From positions 124,001 to 188,000 of the forward strand of contig JAWKLK010000011.1 of NCBI GenBank assembly GCA_041392785.1: a stretch of DNA of 64,000 nucleotides. The letters are read 5' to 3'. Shown piece after piece: positions 25,206 to 34,384 of this stretch. Source of the stretch: OLB9 sp041392785. GTDB lineage: Bacteria > Bacteroidota > Bacteroidia > Chitinophagales > Saprospiraceae. The translations under genes were made by a program, and so were the position numbers. Below the pieces are notes generated by a model that saw nothing but the letters and a program-made list of their open reading frames with translations, had not been told where the DNA came from and did no database searches. Numbering within the stretch: position 1 is the first letter of the stretch; each line of letters starts with the position of its first letter.

Positions 25206-25907
25206 TTAAAACATGATGAACTTCGATCTGCCACCACATTGTGCTTTACCAAAATAACCGATTCCCCAGTTTAACTCAAAAACTACGCCTGCAAAAATCG
25301 GATGAGAAGCTTTGTAGCCATCAGCATAAATAGATACATCATTTACCGGAGATGTATTATTGTCTTTTAACCCCAAATCTGTGATGCCATATTCAAATCT
25401 TAATCCCAAAATACCACTAAATCTTCCATCATTACCTAGAATATTAGCACCAAATCCTAATACTGCTGCGATATTTTTACTTTCATAATCAGCTGTTACA
25501 TCAGCTTCTGCATCAGTGGTGTTTGTTACTTTATCTACTAAGGATAATTTTGGACCAATCTCGAAATAACCCAAATTCTTGGCATTTCTAAACAAAACAT
25601 AGATATCTAGACCATTATAATCTATAGTTGAGTAACGATTGTCACCTTTATTGAAATCTTGCGAAAAACTACTTTTCATCACATCAATTGCAATTCCATT
25701 ATAAGCAAAATTGATTCCGATTTTACCACCATAGGATAAACCTGTTCCAATCTTTGGAGAATACACATCAGAATTAGAGATTGCTGTATTTAATAATCCG
25801 GCAGCACCGTATTGCACTTTCAACCCTGTGTCAAACCACACGATCTGTTTTTGTCCATAAATAGTAGAAATGAAACCCATTAAAAAAAGAATGATGACTT
25901 GCTTCAT
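25206..25907 (-). CDS. Exported beta-barrel protein (PorT-like outer-membrane family)
   Basis: A 233-residue protein with a clear signal peptide (MKQVIILFLMGFISTIYGQ). The body consists of amphipathic strands with Gly and aromatic residues (GTGLSYGGKIGINFAYNGIAI, cut here as consecutive strands; GYFEIGPKLSL; GILGLRFEYGITDL; FAGVVFELNWGIG), typical of an outer-membrane beta-barrel of the OmpA/PorT type. It ends in FIMF. The function is unknown. It stands alone, with a 300-bp upstream region shared with the divergent Lrp gene. Confidence 0.7.
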   Translation of the reverse strand: MKQVIILFLMGFISTIYGQKQIVWFDTGLKVQYGAAGLLNTAISNSDVYSPKIGTGLSYGGKIGINFAYNGIAIDVMKSSFSQDFNKGDNRYSTIDYNGLDIYVLFRNAKNLGYFEIGPKLSLVDKVTNTTDAEADVTADYESKNIAAVLGFGANILGNDGRFSGILGLRFEYGITDLGLKDNNTSPVNDVSIYADGYKASHPIFAGVVFELNWGIGYFGKAQCGGRSKFIMF

Positions 25908-26203
25908 GATAAGGTGTCTAAATTTTTAGTGTTAAAAAATATGTTAATTAAAATGTAAAGATACTATTTACCGTGTATTTGCGTTACGAACTTAGACAAA
26001 AAAAATGAATTATGAGATAAATTGAAATCCCAAATGATGCTATAAAATACTATTTTCCTTAGACAAAAACCTAATAAATGTCCTAGAAATGACAAATATC
26101 ATCTAAATTCAAAAAATAATTAATTGTTAAAATTATGCCATTTTGGCAAATTATATTTTCTTTGCAGTTGATTTTAAGTATTATAAACAAATAAAATTTT
26201 AAA

Positions 26204-26701
26204 GTGAATACAGTTTCAGACTACAAGATGGATAAAATAGATCTTAAAATTTTAAGATTACTTCAAGAGAATAGTAAGATCACTAATCTTGAATTATCTA
26301 AAAGAATAGGTCTATCTCCAGCACCTACACTTGAGAGGGTGAAAAAACTAGAACAGTCTAGTATCATCCAAAGTTATCATGCAAAAGTGGACTCTAGTGC
26401 CATAGGCTTAAATGTAAAAACTTATGTTCTTGTTTCTTTGGCTTGGAACAAAAAAGATGCATTGGAAAACTTCATTAAAAAAATCAAAAAAGTACCCGAA
26501 GTTACTGAATGCTACGTCATCACTGGTGAAGCGGATATTCTACTCAAAATTGTGTGTAAAGATATCCCAACCTATGAACAGCTTTTATTCAAGTCCCTAT
26601 CACAAATAGAAGAAATAGAGCGTTTAAAAACTTTGATGACATTGTCAAAAGTCAAAAAGGAAAAAGTACTTCCTTACGACTATGATAATGCTGAAGAGTA
26701 A
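26204..26701 (+). CDS. Lrp/AsnC-family transcriptional regulator
   Basis: A 165-residue protein with an N-terminal helix-turn-helix (MDKIDLKILRLLQENSKI at about 9-26, then ELSKRIGLSPAPTLERVKKLE) and a C-terminal RAM domain (VTECYVITGEADILLKIV) that binds amino acids or other effectors. Members regulate amino-acid metabolism as octamers. The GTG at 26204 opens the longest frame; the ATG at 26228 matches where many family members start and may be the true start. It ends at a strong terminator. Confidence 0.93.
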   Translation: MNTVSDYKMDKIDLKILRLLQENSKITNLELSKRIGLSPAPTLERVKKLEQSSIIQSYHAKVDSSAIGLNVKTYVLVSLAWNKKDALENFIKKIKKVPEVTECYVITGEADILLKIVCKDIPTYEQLLFKSLSQIEEIERLKTLMTLSKVKKEKVLPYDYDNAEE

Positions 26702-26720
26702 TCTGAGTTATTACCACTCG

Positions 26721-26770
26721 AAAACCATTCATACCTGTAGTGCTTGTCATGCATGTTTGAATGGTTTTTT
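26721..26770 (+). terminator. Terminator of the Lrp gene
   Basis: The perfect 11-bp arms AAAACCATTCA (26721-26731) and TGAATGGTTTT (26758-26768) are followed by more T residues, 20 bp after the stop codon. Confidence 0.85.
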
Positions 26771-26784
26771 ATTTTTATTAGTTT

Positions 26785-27552
26785 ATGCTGTTTAAGTTTT
26801 ATCATCCTGACTCTCAGATAGTTCACTATTTATTTGGGACCATTCATTTACGCAATACGGATGCATATACTCACGCCAAAATTGCAGAAAAATATATCAC
26901 TAAGGTCTCCACATACTGTGCCGAAATGGATTTAAATAATGACGGTGTCGACCTTCTCCCTTATATGACGCTTCAGGATGGTAATACAAATTCATCTTAC
27001 TGGGGTGCAAGAAAGTTTAGCAAATTCAGAATGTTGTGTTTGAAAGCCTACGCATTGGATTTAGAATATCTAGATCATATGACACCTTTTTACATTCATA
27101 ATATGATAACAGAGAGCATAATAGGTAAATCTGACAGTGATCCTCTCGATATGTATTTATGGAAATTTGCTATGGGAAATGAAAAAAAAATGATGGGACT
27201 TGAATCTTTGGAAGATCAAATCAATATTTTGCAAAAGATTCCTCTACCCTTTCAATACAAAATGCTACAATCTACTTTTAAAAATTCAAAGACTTATTAC
27301 CAAAAAGTCCATAAACTTGTGGAGCTCTACAAAGACAGTAATTTGAAATCTCTTTATAAATCTACGAAAAAAAGCATGGGAGGCCTTCGGGATCTTATGA
27401 TTTACAACCGTAATATACGTATGACAGAAAGAATCCAAATATTGTCAAGGACGGAGTCCTTGTTTGTGGCGGTAGGGGCTGCGCATTTACCTGGCAATAA
27501 TGGCATCATTGCGCTATTGAAGAGATCTGGCTATAAAGTGCAAGTGATTTGA
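26785..27552 (+). CDS. TraB/GumN-family protein
   Basis: A 255-residue protein of the TraB/GumN (Tiki-related) fold. It has the N-terminal GTIHL motif (YLFGTIHLRN at about 16-25), an acidic EMDLNNDG, the central GLESLEDQI, and the C-terminal RN-M-ERI and AVGAAHLPGNNGI motifs. The GX2H and conserved Glu residues are the presumed metal-dependent hydrolase site. Unlike many relatives it has no signal peptide, so it appears cytosolic. It starts 15 bp after the Lrp terminator. Confidence 0.85.
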   Translation: MLFKFYHPDSQIVHYLFGTIHLRNTDAYTHAKIAEKYITKVSTYCAEMDLNNDGVDLLPYMTLQDGNTNSSYWGARKFSKFRMLCLKAYALDLEYLDHMTPFYIHNMITESIIGKSDSDPLDMYLWKFAMGNEKKMMGLESLEDQINILQKIPLPFQYKMLQSTFKNSKTYYQKVHKLVELYKDSNLKSLYKSTKKSMGGLRDLMIYNRNIRMTERIQILSRTESLFVAVGAAHLPGNNGIIALLKRSGYKVQVI

Positions 27553-28226
27553 TCATTCAAGGAAACCATACACAGACTCATCAACTTTTTTTGTAATATT
27601 TGGTACCAGGGCACGATGTGCAGGATATCCCACCGGCAACAATAAAAAAGGTTTTTCATTCTCAGGCCGTTTCAAAATTTTCTGTAAAAAATTCATTGGA
27701 CTGGGCGTATGCGTCACTGTTACTAATCCAGCATGATGTATAGCCGCAATTAGAAATCCACATGCGATACCCACGGATTCAGTGACATAATAATTCTTAT
27801 GTATATTTCCTTCATTATCTGTATCAAAAGCCCTTCTAAAAACTACTATCAGCCAAGGGGCATCAGTGAGAAAAGGTTTTTCCCAGTCTGTTCCCAACGG
27901 CTTTAGATCCTCCACCCAAGCGTCAGACATTCTGCCATGGTAGTTTACATATTCTTCTTTTTCAGCAGCTAGTCGAATTTGATGTTTTAAATCTTTATTT
28001 GACACGGCACAAAAGTACCAAGGCTGCTTGTTGGCTCCAGAAGGCGCATTATTTGCAGTAAGAATGATATTTTCTATAATTTTTTTGGGTATTTCCTGTG
28101 TTGAGAAATCCCTTATAGATCTCCTTGTTGCCATTCGATTATTAAACAAAATGGCTCTGTCAGACATTGTTTCATCATCCAATACGTCATGATGATATTC
28201 TATAAAATTATCCTCATGCATCCTCA
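27553..28226 (-). CDS. Nitroreductase-family FMN oxidoreductase
   Basis: About 224 residues from ATG 28226 (MRMHEDNF); a longer frame would run far into gldC, so this start is preferred. The family shows ATRRSIRDFS at about 37-46, NAPSGANKQPW (FMN and substrate region), and CGFLIAAIHHAGLVTVTH with PVGYP near the end. Members use FMN and NAD(P)H to reduce nitro compounds, quinones or iodotyrosine-like substrates. It is the last gene of a packed operon and overlaps the gldC stop codon by 13 bp. Confidence 0.88.
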
Positions 28227-28582
28227 TTGACTTCCTTTGGGATGATCCCAGTTTGGGTACCAAAATAGTCTACAAATGACTGCATATCATTAGCCAATGA
28301 TCCATTGTTTGTCGCACGAAAATACATATCTGCCATTGATCTTAATGATTGATATATAAATCTATCCATTTCCACCACTTGCATATCAGTAGTCCAGAGA
28401 TCGATTTTCAACGTGTCTAAATAAGTTTTATCAAAAACCGCCAATGACATAGCTTTGCATTCTTGAAAACCTGTACCATTCGGGTTATCATCGGATTTCC
28501 ACTCTATGGCTTCAGGAAACTTCTTGTCGTTCAGACTGATATTTATCTGAATTGTAGATGTTTTTTTAACTGGATTTGACAT
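28214..28582 (-). CDS. gldC: Gliding-motility-associated protein GldC
   Basis: A 122-residue cytosolic protein with the GldC pattern: INISLNDKKFPEAIEWKSDD, a centre AMSLAVFDKTYLDTLKIDLWT at about 44-64, and DMQVVEMDRFIYQSLRSMAD. GldC is linked to GldB in Bacteroidota gliding and enhances, but is not strictly needed for, motility in Flavobacterium. Here it sits between a PLP enzyme and a nitroreductase and not next to gldB, with overlaps on both sides (1 bp and 13 bp). Confidence 0.9.
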   Translation of the reverse strand: MSNPVKKTSTIQINISLNDKKFPEAIEWKSDDNPNGTGFQECKAMSLAVFDKTYLDTLKIDLWTTDMQVVEMDRFIYQSLRSMADMYFRATNNGSLANDMQSFVDYFGTQTGIIPKEVNEDA

Positions 28583-29781
28583 TATTTTAATTTATCTAGG
28601 GATTGTGAAAGGTCATGTATGATATCTTCAACAAATTCTATTCCAACCGATAGGCGGATCAAATTATCAGTAATACCTAGTTTCTCACATACTTTTCTAT
28701 CTACATTAAGATGAGATGAAGTAATGGGGTGCAATACCAATGTATCTACATCACCCAATGTAGGAGCTAGAGTACATAACCTAAAATTATTAATGCATTG
28801 TAATGTACCTTGTAGGTCAGAGTCTATCCGAAAGCTCAGCATTCCGCCATAAAGTGACATTTGTTTAGATGCAATATCGTGGTAAGCATCCGATTTCAAC
28901 CCATTGTAGTTTACCTGTATTACTTTTGGATGATTAGTTAGCCATTCAGCAACTTTTAGAGCATTTGAACTGTGTCTTTCCATACGCAATGAGAGTGTCT
29001 TCAGTCCATTATACACCAACCATGCTTCCCATGGACTGCATATTGATCCAGTTAGTTTTAATGAATTCCAAATAACAGATTGCCATTTCTTATCTTTTGC
29101 CACTATCACTCCTGCGATGGAATTACCATGTCCATTCAAATACTTGGTAGTGGAATGAATCACAAAATCAGCACCGCGTGACAAAGGTCTTTGAATCATC
29201 GGCGTACAAAATGTATTATCCACACATACCAAAACATCAAAAGTTGTAGCAATAGCACTTATTTCCGCTATGTCAAGACATTTCATTGTTGGATTAGCAG
29301 GAGTTTCCAGATAAATCAACTTGATATTTTTATGGAAATTCAATAATTCCCTCAATCTCTCATGATCAGACAAGTCTGCAAAATGCATCTTAATTCCTGA
29401 TCTTGTTACCACTTTTTGCAATAACTCGGTAGTTCCACCGTACAGATCTTCTTGGGTAAGAATCTCCTCTCCCTGCTTTATTATGGATGTGATTAAAGTG
29501 TAGATAGCTGACATTCCACTAGATGTCATTAGTCCAAAACCATTTTCAACCAAATCATAGCACTCCAATGCACAGATATTTTCTGCCACATGTTCTACAG
29601 TAGGATTTTTGTATCTACTGTATACATAGCCTGACTTTTGACCCGTAAAAATTTCAATACTCTCCTCTACGCTTTCAAATTCAAATGCTGAAGTCGGATA
29701 AATAGGCAATGTGTGCGATTTCTGGCGAAAAGGATCAAATTCAGAACTTACGCAAAGGGAATTCAAGTGCTTTTTCTTCAT
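28582..29781 (-). CDS. PLP-dependent trans-sulfuration enzyme (methionine gamma-lyase or cystathionine gamma-synthase/lyase family)
   Basis: A 399-residue type I PLP enzyme. It has SRYKNPTVEHV at about 54-64, MTSSGMSAIYTL near 85, YLETPANPTMKCLDI near 155, and the Schiff-base Lys in HSTTKYLNGHGN at about 210. The AWLVYNGLKTLSLRMERH segment is typical of gamma-lyases. Reaction choice within the family (gamma-elimination or gamma-replacement) cannot be settled from sequence. It is coupled to gldC by TAATG and lies 1 bp after the sugar transferase gene. Confidence 0.9.
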   Translation of the reverse strand: MKKKHLNSLCVSSEFDPFRQKSHTLPIYPTSAFEFESVEESIEIFTGQKSGYVYSRYKNPTVEHVAENICALECYDLVENGFGLMTSSGMSAIYTLITSIIKQGEEILTQEDLYGGTTELLQKVVTRSGIKMHFADLSDHERLRELLNFHKNIKLIYLETPANPTMKCLDIAEISAIATTFDVLVCVDNTFCTPMIQRPLSRGADFVIHSTTKYLNGHGNSIAGVIVAKDKKWQSVIWNSLKLTGSICSPWEAWLVYNGLKTLSLRMERHSSNALKVAEWLTNHPKVIQVNYNGLKSDAYHDIASKQMSLYGGMLSFRIDSDLQGTLQCINNFRLCTLAPTLGDVDTLVLHPITSSHLNVDRKVCEKLGITDNLIRLSVGIEFVEDIIHDLSQSLDKLK

Positions 29782-29782
29782 T

Positions 29783-31204
29783 TTACTTTCCTTTACCTTG
29801 TATTAGAACAAGTAATGTATAAAATAATATTTTAATATCAAGACTCAATGACATATTTTCTATATAAAGAATATCGAATTTCAGACGTTGTAACATTTGC
29901 TGGATATTGGAAGCATAACCATATTTTACTTGCCCCCACGACGTAATACCTGGTCTGACTTTGAGCAAATGTTTGTAATGCGGTGCTTCTTTTGAGATCA
30001 GATCAATGTAATATTTTCTTTCTGGTCTTGGTCCTACAACAGACATATCTCCTTTGATGACATTGAAAAATTGTGGAATCTCATCTATCCTCCATTTTCG
30101 CATGATTTTTCCCCATCTCGTCACCCTCAGATCACTGTCACTTGACAATTGAGGACCGTTTTTTTCAGCCTCCACACCCATAGATCTGAATTTTATAATG
30201 TCAAATGGTTTTCCATTTAAACCTATGCGCTCTTGCTTATAGAAGATAGGACCAGCAGATGATATTTTTACACGGATCATAGCGTAAATAATTACTGGTA
30301 GCAGTAAAACTAAAGCTATTAAGGAAATGGTATAATCCATGATACGTTTTACTACCTTTTGCCAATTTGGCATTAACTCTTGTTCTATCTCAATCAAAAC
30401 GGCACCATAAATATGATTCATTTTTACAGTACCTATCATGATGTCATAAGTATCTGGAATGACTTTTATTAGTAGGGATTCCGAATGGTCAAATAAGGTA
30501 TCAAGGATGGACTTCAATTTATCATGTTCTGAAGTCTCTACCGCGATTATGACTTCCTCTATTTTATTGTCATAAATGACTTGATTGATATCTTTTATTT
30601 TACCTAATTTCGGTAGATGTTTCGACAAAATATTAGTACTTTTTCCATTACTGTCTATAAATCCAATAAACTTATGTCCTAGAGAGTAAGGCCTGCCTGT
30701 CATATCCTCGTACAAATCCATCGCATTTTTGTCGCCACCTATGATGACTGTATTGTAACTTACTAGTCCAGCTTTCAGCCTTCTACTAGCTACCGTCAGT
30801 ATAATCATTCTGACTATTGATGTAATGCCAAAATGAATAAGAAATAAGGCTAAAAGTACTTGAGAATAGGATATTTTTTGAAACACCGTATCATCCTTTA
30901 ATACTGTGAAAAACAAAATAATGACTCCTATACATGTGGAAAATAGCGTACTCTTTAGCGTTTCCAATCTAGAGTATCTATAAATGTCTCTATATTTATC
31001 AAAAATCGAATATATCAGTACCCACAAAATCGGAATTGTGAATAATCCATACCATAGCTTATTATCTTGAATTATTTCATCAAAATGTATTGCTCCAAAT
31101 TCGATTTTCTTTCTATAAACAAAAAATAAAAACCATGCGAAGAAAGCAGAGAGAATGTCACCTGTTCTATAAATGAATAATTCGATCCTGCGATGTTCAC
31201 TCAT
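29783..31204 (-). CDS. Polyprenyl glycosylphosphotransferase (exopolysaccharide/sugar transferase)
   Basis: A 473-residue membrane protein. Four N-terminal helices (about 10-140) are followed by a CoA-binding-like domain (VIIGGDKNAMDLYEDM) and a fifth helix at about 290-312. The catalytic C-terminal sugar-transferase domain has YKQERIGLNGKPFDIIKFRSM, RKWRIDEIPQFFNVIKGDMS and VGPRPER. The enzyme puts the first sugar phosphate on undecaprenyl phosphate to start polysaccharide or O-antigen synthesis. No other glycan genes are near, except a Gfo/Idh oxidoreductase in the same operon. Confidence 0.93.
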   Translation of the reverse strand: MSEHRRIELFIYRTGDILSAFFAWFLFFVYRKKIEFGAIHFDEIIQDNKLWYGLFTIPILWVLIYSIFDKYRDIYRYSRLETLKSTLFSTCIGVIILFFTVLKDDTVFQKISYSQVLLALFLIHFGITSIVRMIILTVASRRLKAGLVSYNTVIIGGDKNAMDLYEDMTGRPYSLGHKFIGFIDSNGKSTNILSKHLPKLGKIKDINQVIYDNKIEEVIIAVETSEHDKLKSILDTLFDHSESLLIKVIPDTYDIMIGTVKMNHIYGAVLIEIEQELMPNWQKVVKRIMDYTISLIALVLLLPVIIYAMIRVKISSAGPIFYKQERIGLNGKPFDIIKFRSMGVEAEKNGPQLSSDSDLRVTRWGKIMRKWRIDEIPQFFNVIKGDMSVVGPRPERKYYIDLISKEAPHYKHLLKVRPGITSWGQVKYGYASNIQQMLQRLKFDILYIENMSLSLDIKILFYTLLVLIQGKGK

Positions 31205-31207
31205 ATC

Positions 31208-32065
31208 TTAAAAACTCCAATGCTTTAGATTGTCTATCTGAATATTGGCAATGTTATTATTATCTTTACGGGAAAAGCCAAGAAGAATTCTATAATCGTC
31301 AAAATCTTTTGGCGAAATAAGATCAGCAAAATCTATATAAATTTTATTCCATTCATTTTTACAAGGCACGAATACTTTGTATTGTTCAAGCTGGTTTGCT
31401 CCACTTCTTTTAAGAATCCCTACACTTATCACCCCGTCACCTTTATAATCAAACTCGACATAACTAGCTCCACCTGCCACATCTGTTTTACGGACTCCAG
31501 TACTAGTGGCCAATTGCAAAGTTGTCATGCCAGAACCAAGTGTAACTTTTCCGCAACTTACCCCTACCGTGGCATCAGTATTATCCTTTTGGATGGTTCC
31601 ATTTGTACCTCCCACATTAAGTGTGAAAATAGAATTAATAGATTCGAAATTTTCATAATATTTTATTTTCGCCTTATCAGCATATTCAAATAATATTGGC
31701 ATATCAATTACTTCCAATGGCTCCATTTGAATTGTTTTAACAAAAGACTTGTAAAACGGGTAGAAAACAGGATTTGCTGCAACTCCGTTATTTTTGATAC
31801 CTGCCAGAATGGTTAATTCCTGACTTTTTTCAGGATTTGGGATAGGAACTTTGGCTGGTAATGGAAACACACCTTGAATCTGGCCATCCAAAAAAACATA
31901 TAAATCTGTTATACTATTAGTCTCCACATTGCTGCCGCCATACGGAGCGACACCGATAGAAGTGAAATTGAGATACCCAGGAATTGGAGCTTCATTATCA
32001 TTTAAACCACAACTCATTTGGAAGAAAACCAAAATTAATATAGTGTTGTATGTAAGTATCCGCAT
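31208..32065 (-). CDS. Hypothetical lipoprotein
   Basis: A 285-residue protein with a signal peptide and a lipobox ending MSCG at about 17-20, so it is a lipoprotein. Residues about 30-130 look like a DUF4397-type beta domain (TDLYVFLDGQIQG, then ILAGIKNNG). Residues about 140-285 look like a carbohydrate-binding jelly roll (YVEFDYKGDGVISVGILK, ending IDNLKHWSF). The function is unknown. It overlaps the Gfo/Idh gene by 1 bp (TAATG) and is 3 bp from the sugar transferase. Confidence 0.7.
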   Translation of the reverse strand: MRILTYNTILILVFFQMSCGLNDNEAPIPGYLNFTSIGVAPYGGSNVETNSITDLYVFLDGQIQGVFPLPAKVPIPNPEKSQELTILAGIKNNGVAANPVFYPFYKSFVKTIQMEPLEVIDMPILFEYADKAKIKYYENFESINSIFTLNVGGTNGTIQKDNTDATVGVSCGKVTLGSGMTTLQLATSTGVRKTDVAGGASYVEFDYKGDGVISVGILKRSGANQLEQYKVFVPCKNEWNKIYIDFADLISPKDFDDYRILLGFSRKDNNNIANIQIDNLKHWSF

Positions 32066-33036
32066 TATTTTGTTATAATGGTTTGAATTTCAAAAGCGAC
32101 TTCCAATGCTCTGATTCCATCTGCCAAAGAAACAGAGACAGGCTTATGCTCTGCAATTGTATAATAAAAATCTGTCAATTCATCTACTATTGCATTATTT
32201 GTCATAATACTTGGGCTATCAATAGTAATACGTTTCAATCCTGAATTTGTAGATATCGTCATGCCATTTTCTTCACCTTCTAAAGCATCTTCTATTTGAA
32301 CTATTTGTGCAGATTTTTCAAGGAAATCCATTGAAATATATGCGTTTTCTTGAAATATTCTGATTTTCCTCATATTTTTCAAACTTATCCTACTAGAAGT
32401 GAGGTTTGCCACAGCGCCATTGTCAAATTCTATTCTAGCATTACATATATCTGGGGTTGTACTTACTATACTTACACCATTGGCAGATATGTGCTTCACA
32501 GGCGATTTTATCATGCTTAACACTATGTCAATATCGTGGATCATTAAGTCCAAAACTACTGATACATCAGTGCCTCTTGGGTTAAAAATGGCCAATCTAT
32601 GGGCCTCTATAAACTTGGGCTGCAAAGGCACATCCTTCATAGACAAGATGGCAGGATTATATCTTTCAACATGACCTACTTGCACTTTAACATCATGTTT
32701 TTGTGCTAAGTCAAATAATTTTTTGGCTTGTTCAATAGTTTCGGTTACGGGTTTCTCAATAAAAACATGCCTTCGCCTTTCTATTGCTATCTTAGCTATC
32801 TCATAATGAGCAGTGGTGGGTGCTACAACATCTATGCAGTCACAAGCGTCCACTAGTTCCTCCAAAGAAGTGTAAGCTTTGACATTATGCTCAGAAGCTA
32901 CCACTTCTCTCAAAAATGCGTCTTCATCATAAAATCCAACTAAGGTGAAAGGTGTATTAAATATACATTTGAGATGGATCTTACCCAGATGGCCTACACC
33001 AACTAGCCCAATTTTCAGGGATTTTATTGAACTCAT
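32065..33036 (-). CDS. Gfo/Idh/MocA-family NAD(P)-dependent oxidoreductase
   Basis: A 323-residue protein. The Rossmann fold starts with KIGLVGVGHLGKIHLK at about 7-22, and the family motif EKPVTETIEQAKKL lies near 95-108. DLMIHDIDIVLSM at about 165 contains the residues usual at the active site. Members oxidise or reduce sugars and sugar nucleotides. The neighbouring sugar transferase suggests a role in making an envelope glycan. Confidence 0.9.
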   Translation of the reverse strand: MSSIKSLKIGLVGVGHLGKIHLKCIFNTPFTLVGFYDEDAFLREVVASEHNVKAYTSLEELVDACDCIDVVAPTTAHYEIAKIAIERRRHVFIEKPVTETIEQAKKLFDLAQKHDVKVQVGHVERYNPAILSMKDVPLQPKFIEAHRLAIFNPRGTDVSVVLDLMIHDIDIVLSMIKSPVKHISANGVSIVSTTPDICNARIEFDNGAVANLTSSRISLKNMRKIRIFQENAYISMDFLEKSAQIVQIEDALEGEENGMTISTNSGLKRITIDSPSIMTNNAIVDELTDFYYTIAEHKPVSVSLADGIRALEVAFEIQTIITK

Positions 33037-33344
33037 GCGAAAGTTTTTAAAATTATTGCCAATAAAGCTAAAAGCAAAATCAGCCCAAGAGCTATTGCTA
33101 TCGATAGCTTTATGTTATATACAAATGTTTGAATTAAAACTGAGTGTTGCGGATACTTATCGTACACTTCATTCTGTAGACGATTTTTACTAAAAACCGC
33201 CAAAGGATCAAAATCAATGTGATGCTTCACCATCTCTTTGTAATACTTCATTACTCTTACCCGAAAAATGACATTCACAATCAATAAAGCTAATACAAAT
33301 GCCATCACTAAATAATTCGACCAAGGTGTATTCATACAAAACAT
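33033..33344 (-). CDS. Small hypothetical membrane protein with two helices
   Basis: A 103-residue protein with two hydrophobic segments (about 12-30 and 75-100) separated by a polar region with FDPLAVFSKNRL. I do not recognise the family. Translation may start at the first ATG or at MNTPW three codons later. Its stop codon overlaps the next start in ATGA, so it heads the seven-gene operon. Confidence 0.65.
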   Translation of the reverse strand: MFCMNTPWSNYLVMAFVLALLIVNVIFRVRVMKYYKEMVKHHIDFDPLAVFSKNRLQNEVYDKYPQHSVLIQTFVYNIKLSIAIALGLILLLALLAIILKTFA

Positions 33345-33652
33345 ACTATGAAGTGTGATTGAAAATCAGTATTAGCAGACAGTTAAAGTAATAAGTACCA
33401 ATCACAAATTTTAAATCTAAAAAGTCCTAATAATAAAATTTGCAAATTTACCCTTATTTGAGGCAGAAACAAAAAAAATAATGATTTAATGCCTCATTTG
33501 ACAGCACAATAAAACAACTTGTCGTTTGAATTTTTATATTAAACTGAAGAATTCTGTTTATTATACTAAAAATGAAAATTTCTTTCAATTTGAACAAATA
33601 AATTTGTTTTGTCATCGAAATAATATCGTTATTTGCATCAAAATAACCGCTT
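33345..33652. other. Divergent promoter region
   Basis: These 308 bp separate the seven-gene minus-strand operon from the esterase gene. No coding sequence is seen. The right end holds a likely promoter for the esterase at 33608-33635; the left end must hold the operon promoter, which I cannot place with confidence. Confidence 0.5.
33608..33635 (+). promoter_or_regulatory. Probable promoter of the esterase gene
   Basis: A TTTG at 33608-33611 is followed after 16 bases by GTTATTTG (33628-33635), close to the -33/-7 pair of the phylum (TTTG and TAnnTTTG), though the spacer is a little short. Confidence 0.4.
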
Positions 33653-34384
33653 ATGCACAGAGAGATTAAATCATGGTATAGTCCAATTTTACAAAAGGAA
33701 ATGGAAATTGTAGAATACGGACATTTTGGGTTTGTACTGTTGTTATTACCTACAGCAGCAGCCGACTACTTGGAATATGAGAGATTCTTGATGATTGATG
33801 TACTTCAAAAGTATATAGACCAAGGTAAAGTCAAGGTATACTCTATCAATTCAATTAATAGTGAAAGTTGGCTCAATAGTAAACTTAGTGGTAAAAGTAA
33901 AATCAGTAGACATTTACAATTTAATGAATATGTCTATCAAGAAGTAGTGCCATTTATAAAAAGTAGAACCAGCCAAGATACACCTATCATCACTTGTGGC
34001 GCATCTTTCGGTGGATTGCATGCTGCAAACTTATTCTTTAAAAATCCATTTGCCATCAATGGTTGTATAGCAATGTCTGGCGTGTATAACCTAGGTTATT
34101 ACACTAAGCAGTATTGGGATACTGATTGTTTCTGGAATAGCCCACTTCATTACTTAAAAGAATGGAATGATCAGTTTACATTAGACAAAATACGACAATC
34201 AAATCACATTCATATTTTGACAGGATCAGGAGATTATGAAGATCCTGATGCATCCAGACATTTGTCAGGTTTATTGCATCATAGAGAGATACCACATGAC
34301 CTTGATGTGTGGGGCTATGACATAAAACATGATTGGCCTACATGGCGCATGATGTTGCCATATATTATTGATCAAAAATTTTAA
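33653..34384 (+). CDS. Esterase-family alpha/beta hydrolase
   Basis: A 243-residue cytosolic protein of the putative-esterase (esterase D-like) family. The nucleophile is the Ser of CGASFGGLHA at about 118. A late Asp (LTGSGDYEDP) and His (YDIKHDWPTW) complete the likely triad. No signal peptide is present. The substrate is unknown. It is monocistronic, with gene-free DNA on both sides. Confidence 0.82.
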   Translation: MHREIKSWYSPILQKEMEIVEYGHFGFVLLLLPTAAADYLEYERFLMIDVLQKYIDQGKVKVYSINSINSESWLNSKLSGKSKISRHLQFNEYVYQEVVPFIKSRTSQDTPIITCGASFGGLHAANLFFKNPFAINGCIAMSGVYNLGYYTKQYWDTDCFWNSPLHYLKEWNDQFTLDKIRQSNHIHILTGSGDYEDPDASRHLSGLLHHREIPHDLDVWGYDIKHDWPTWRMMLPYIIDQKF

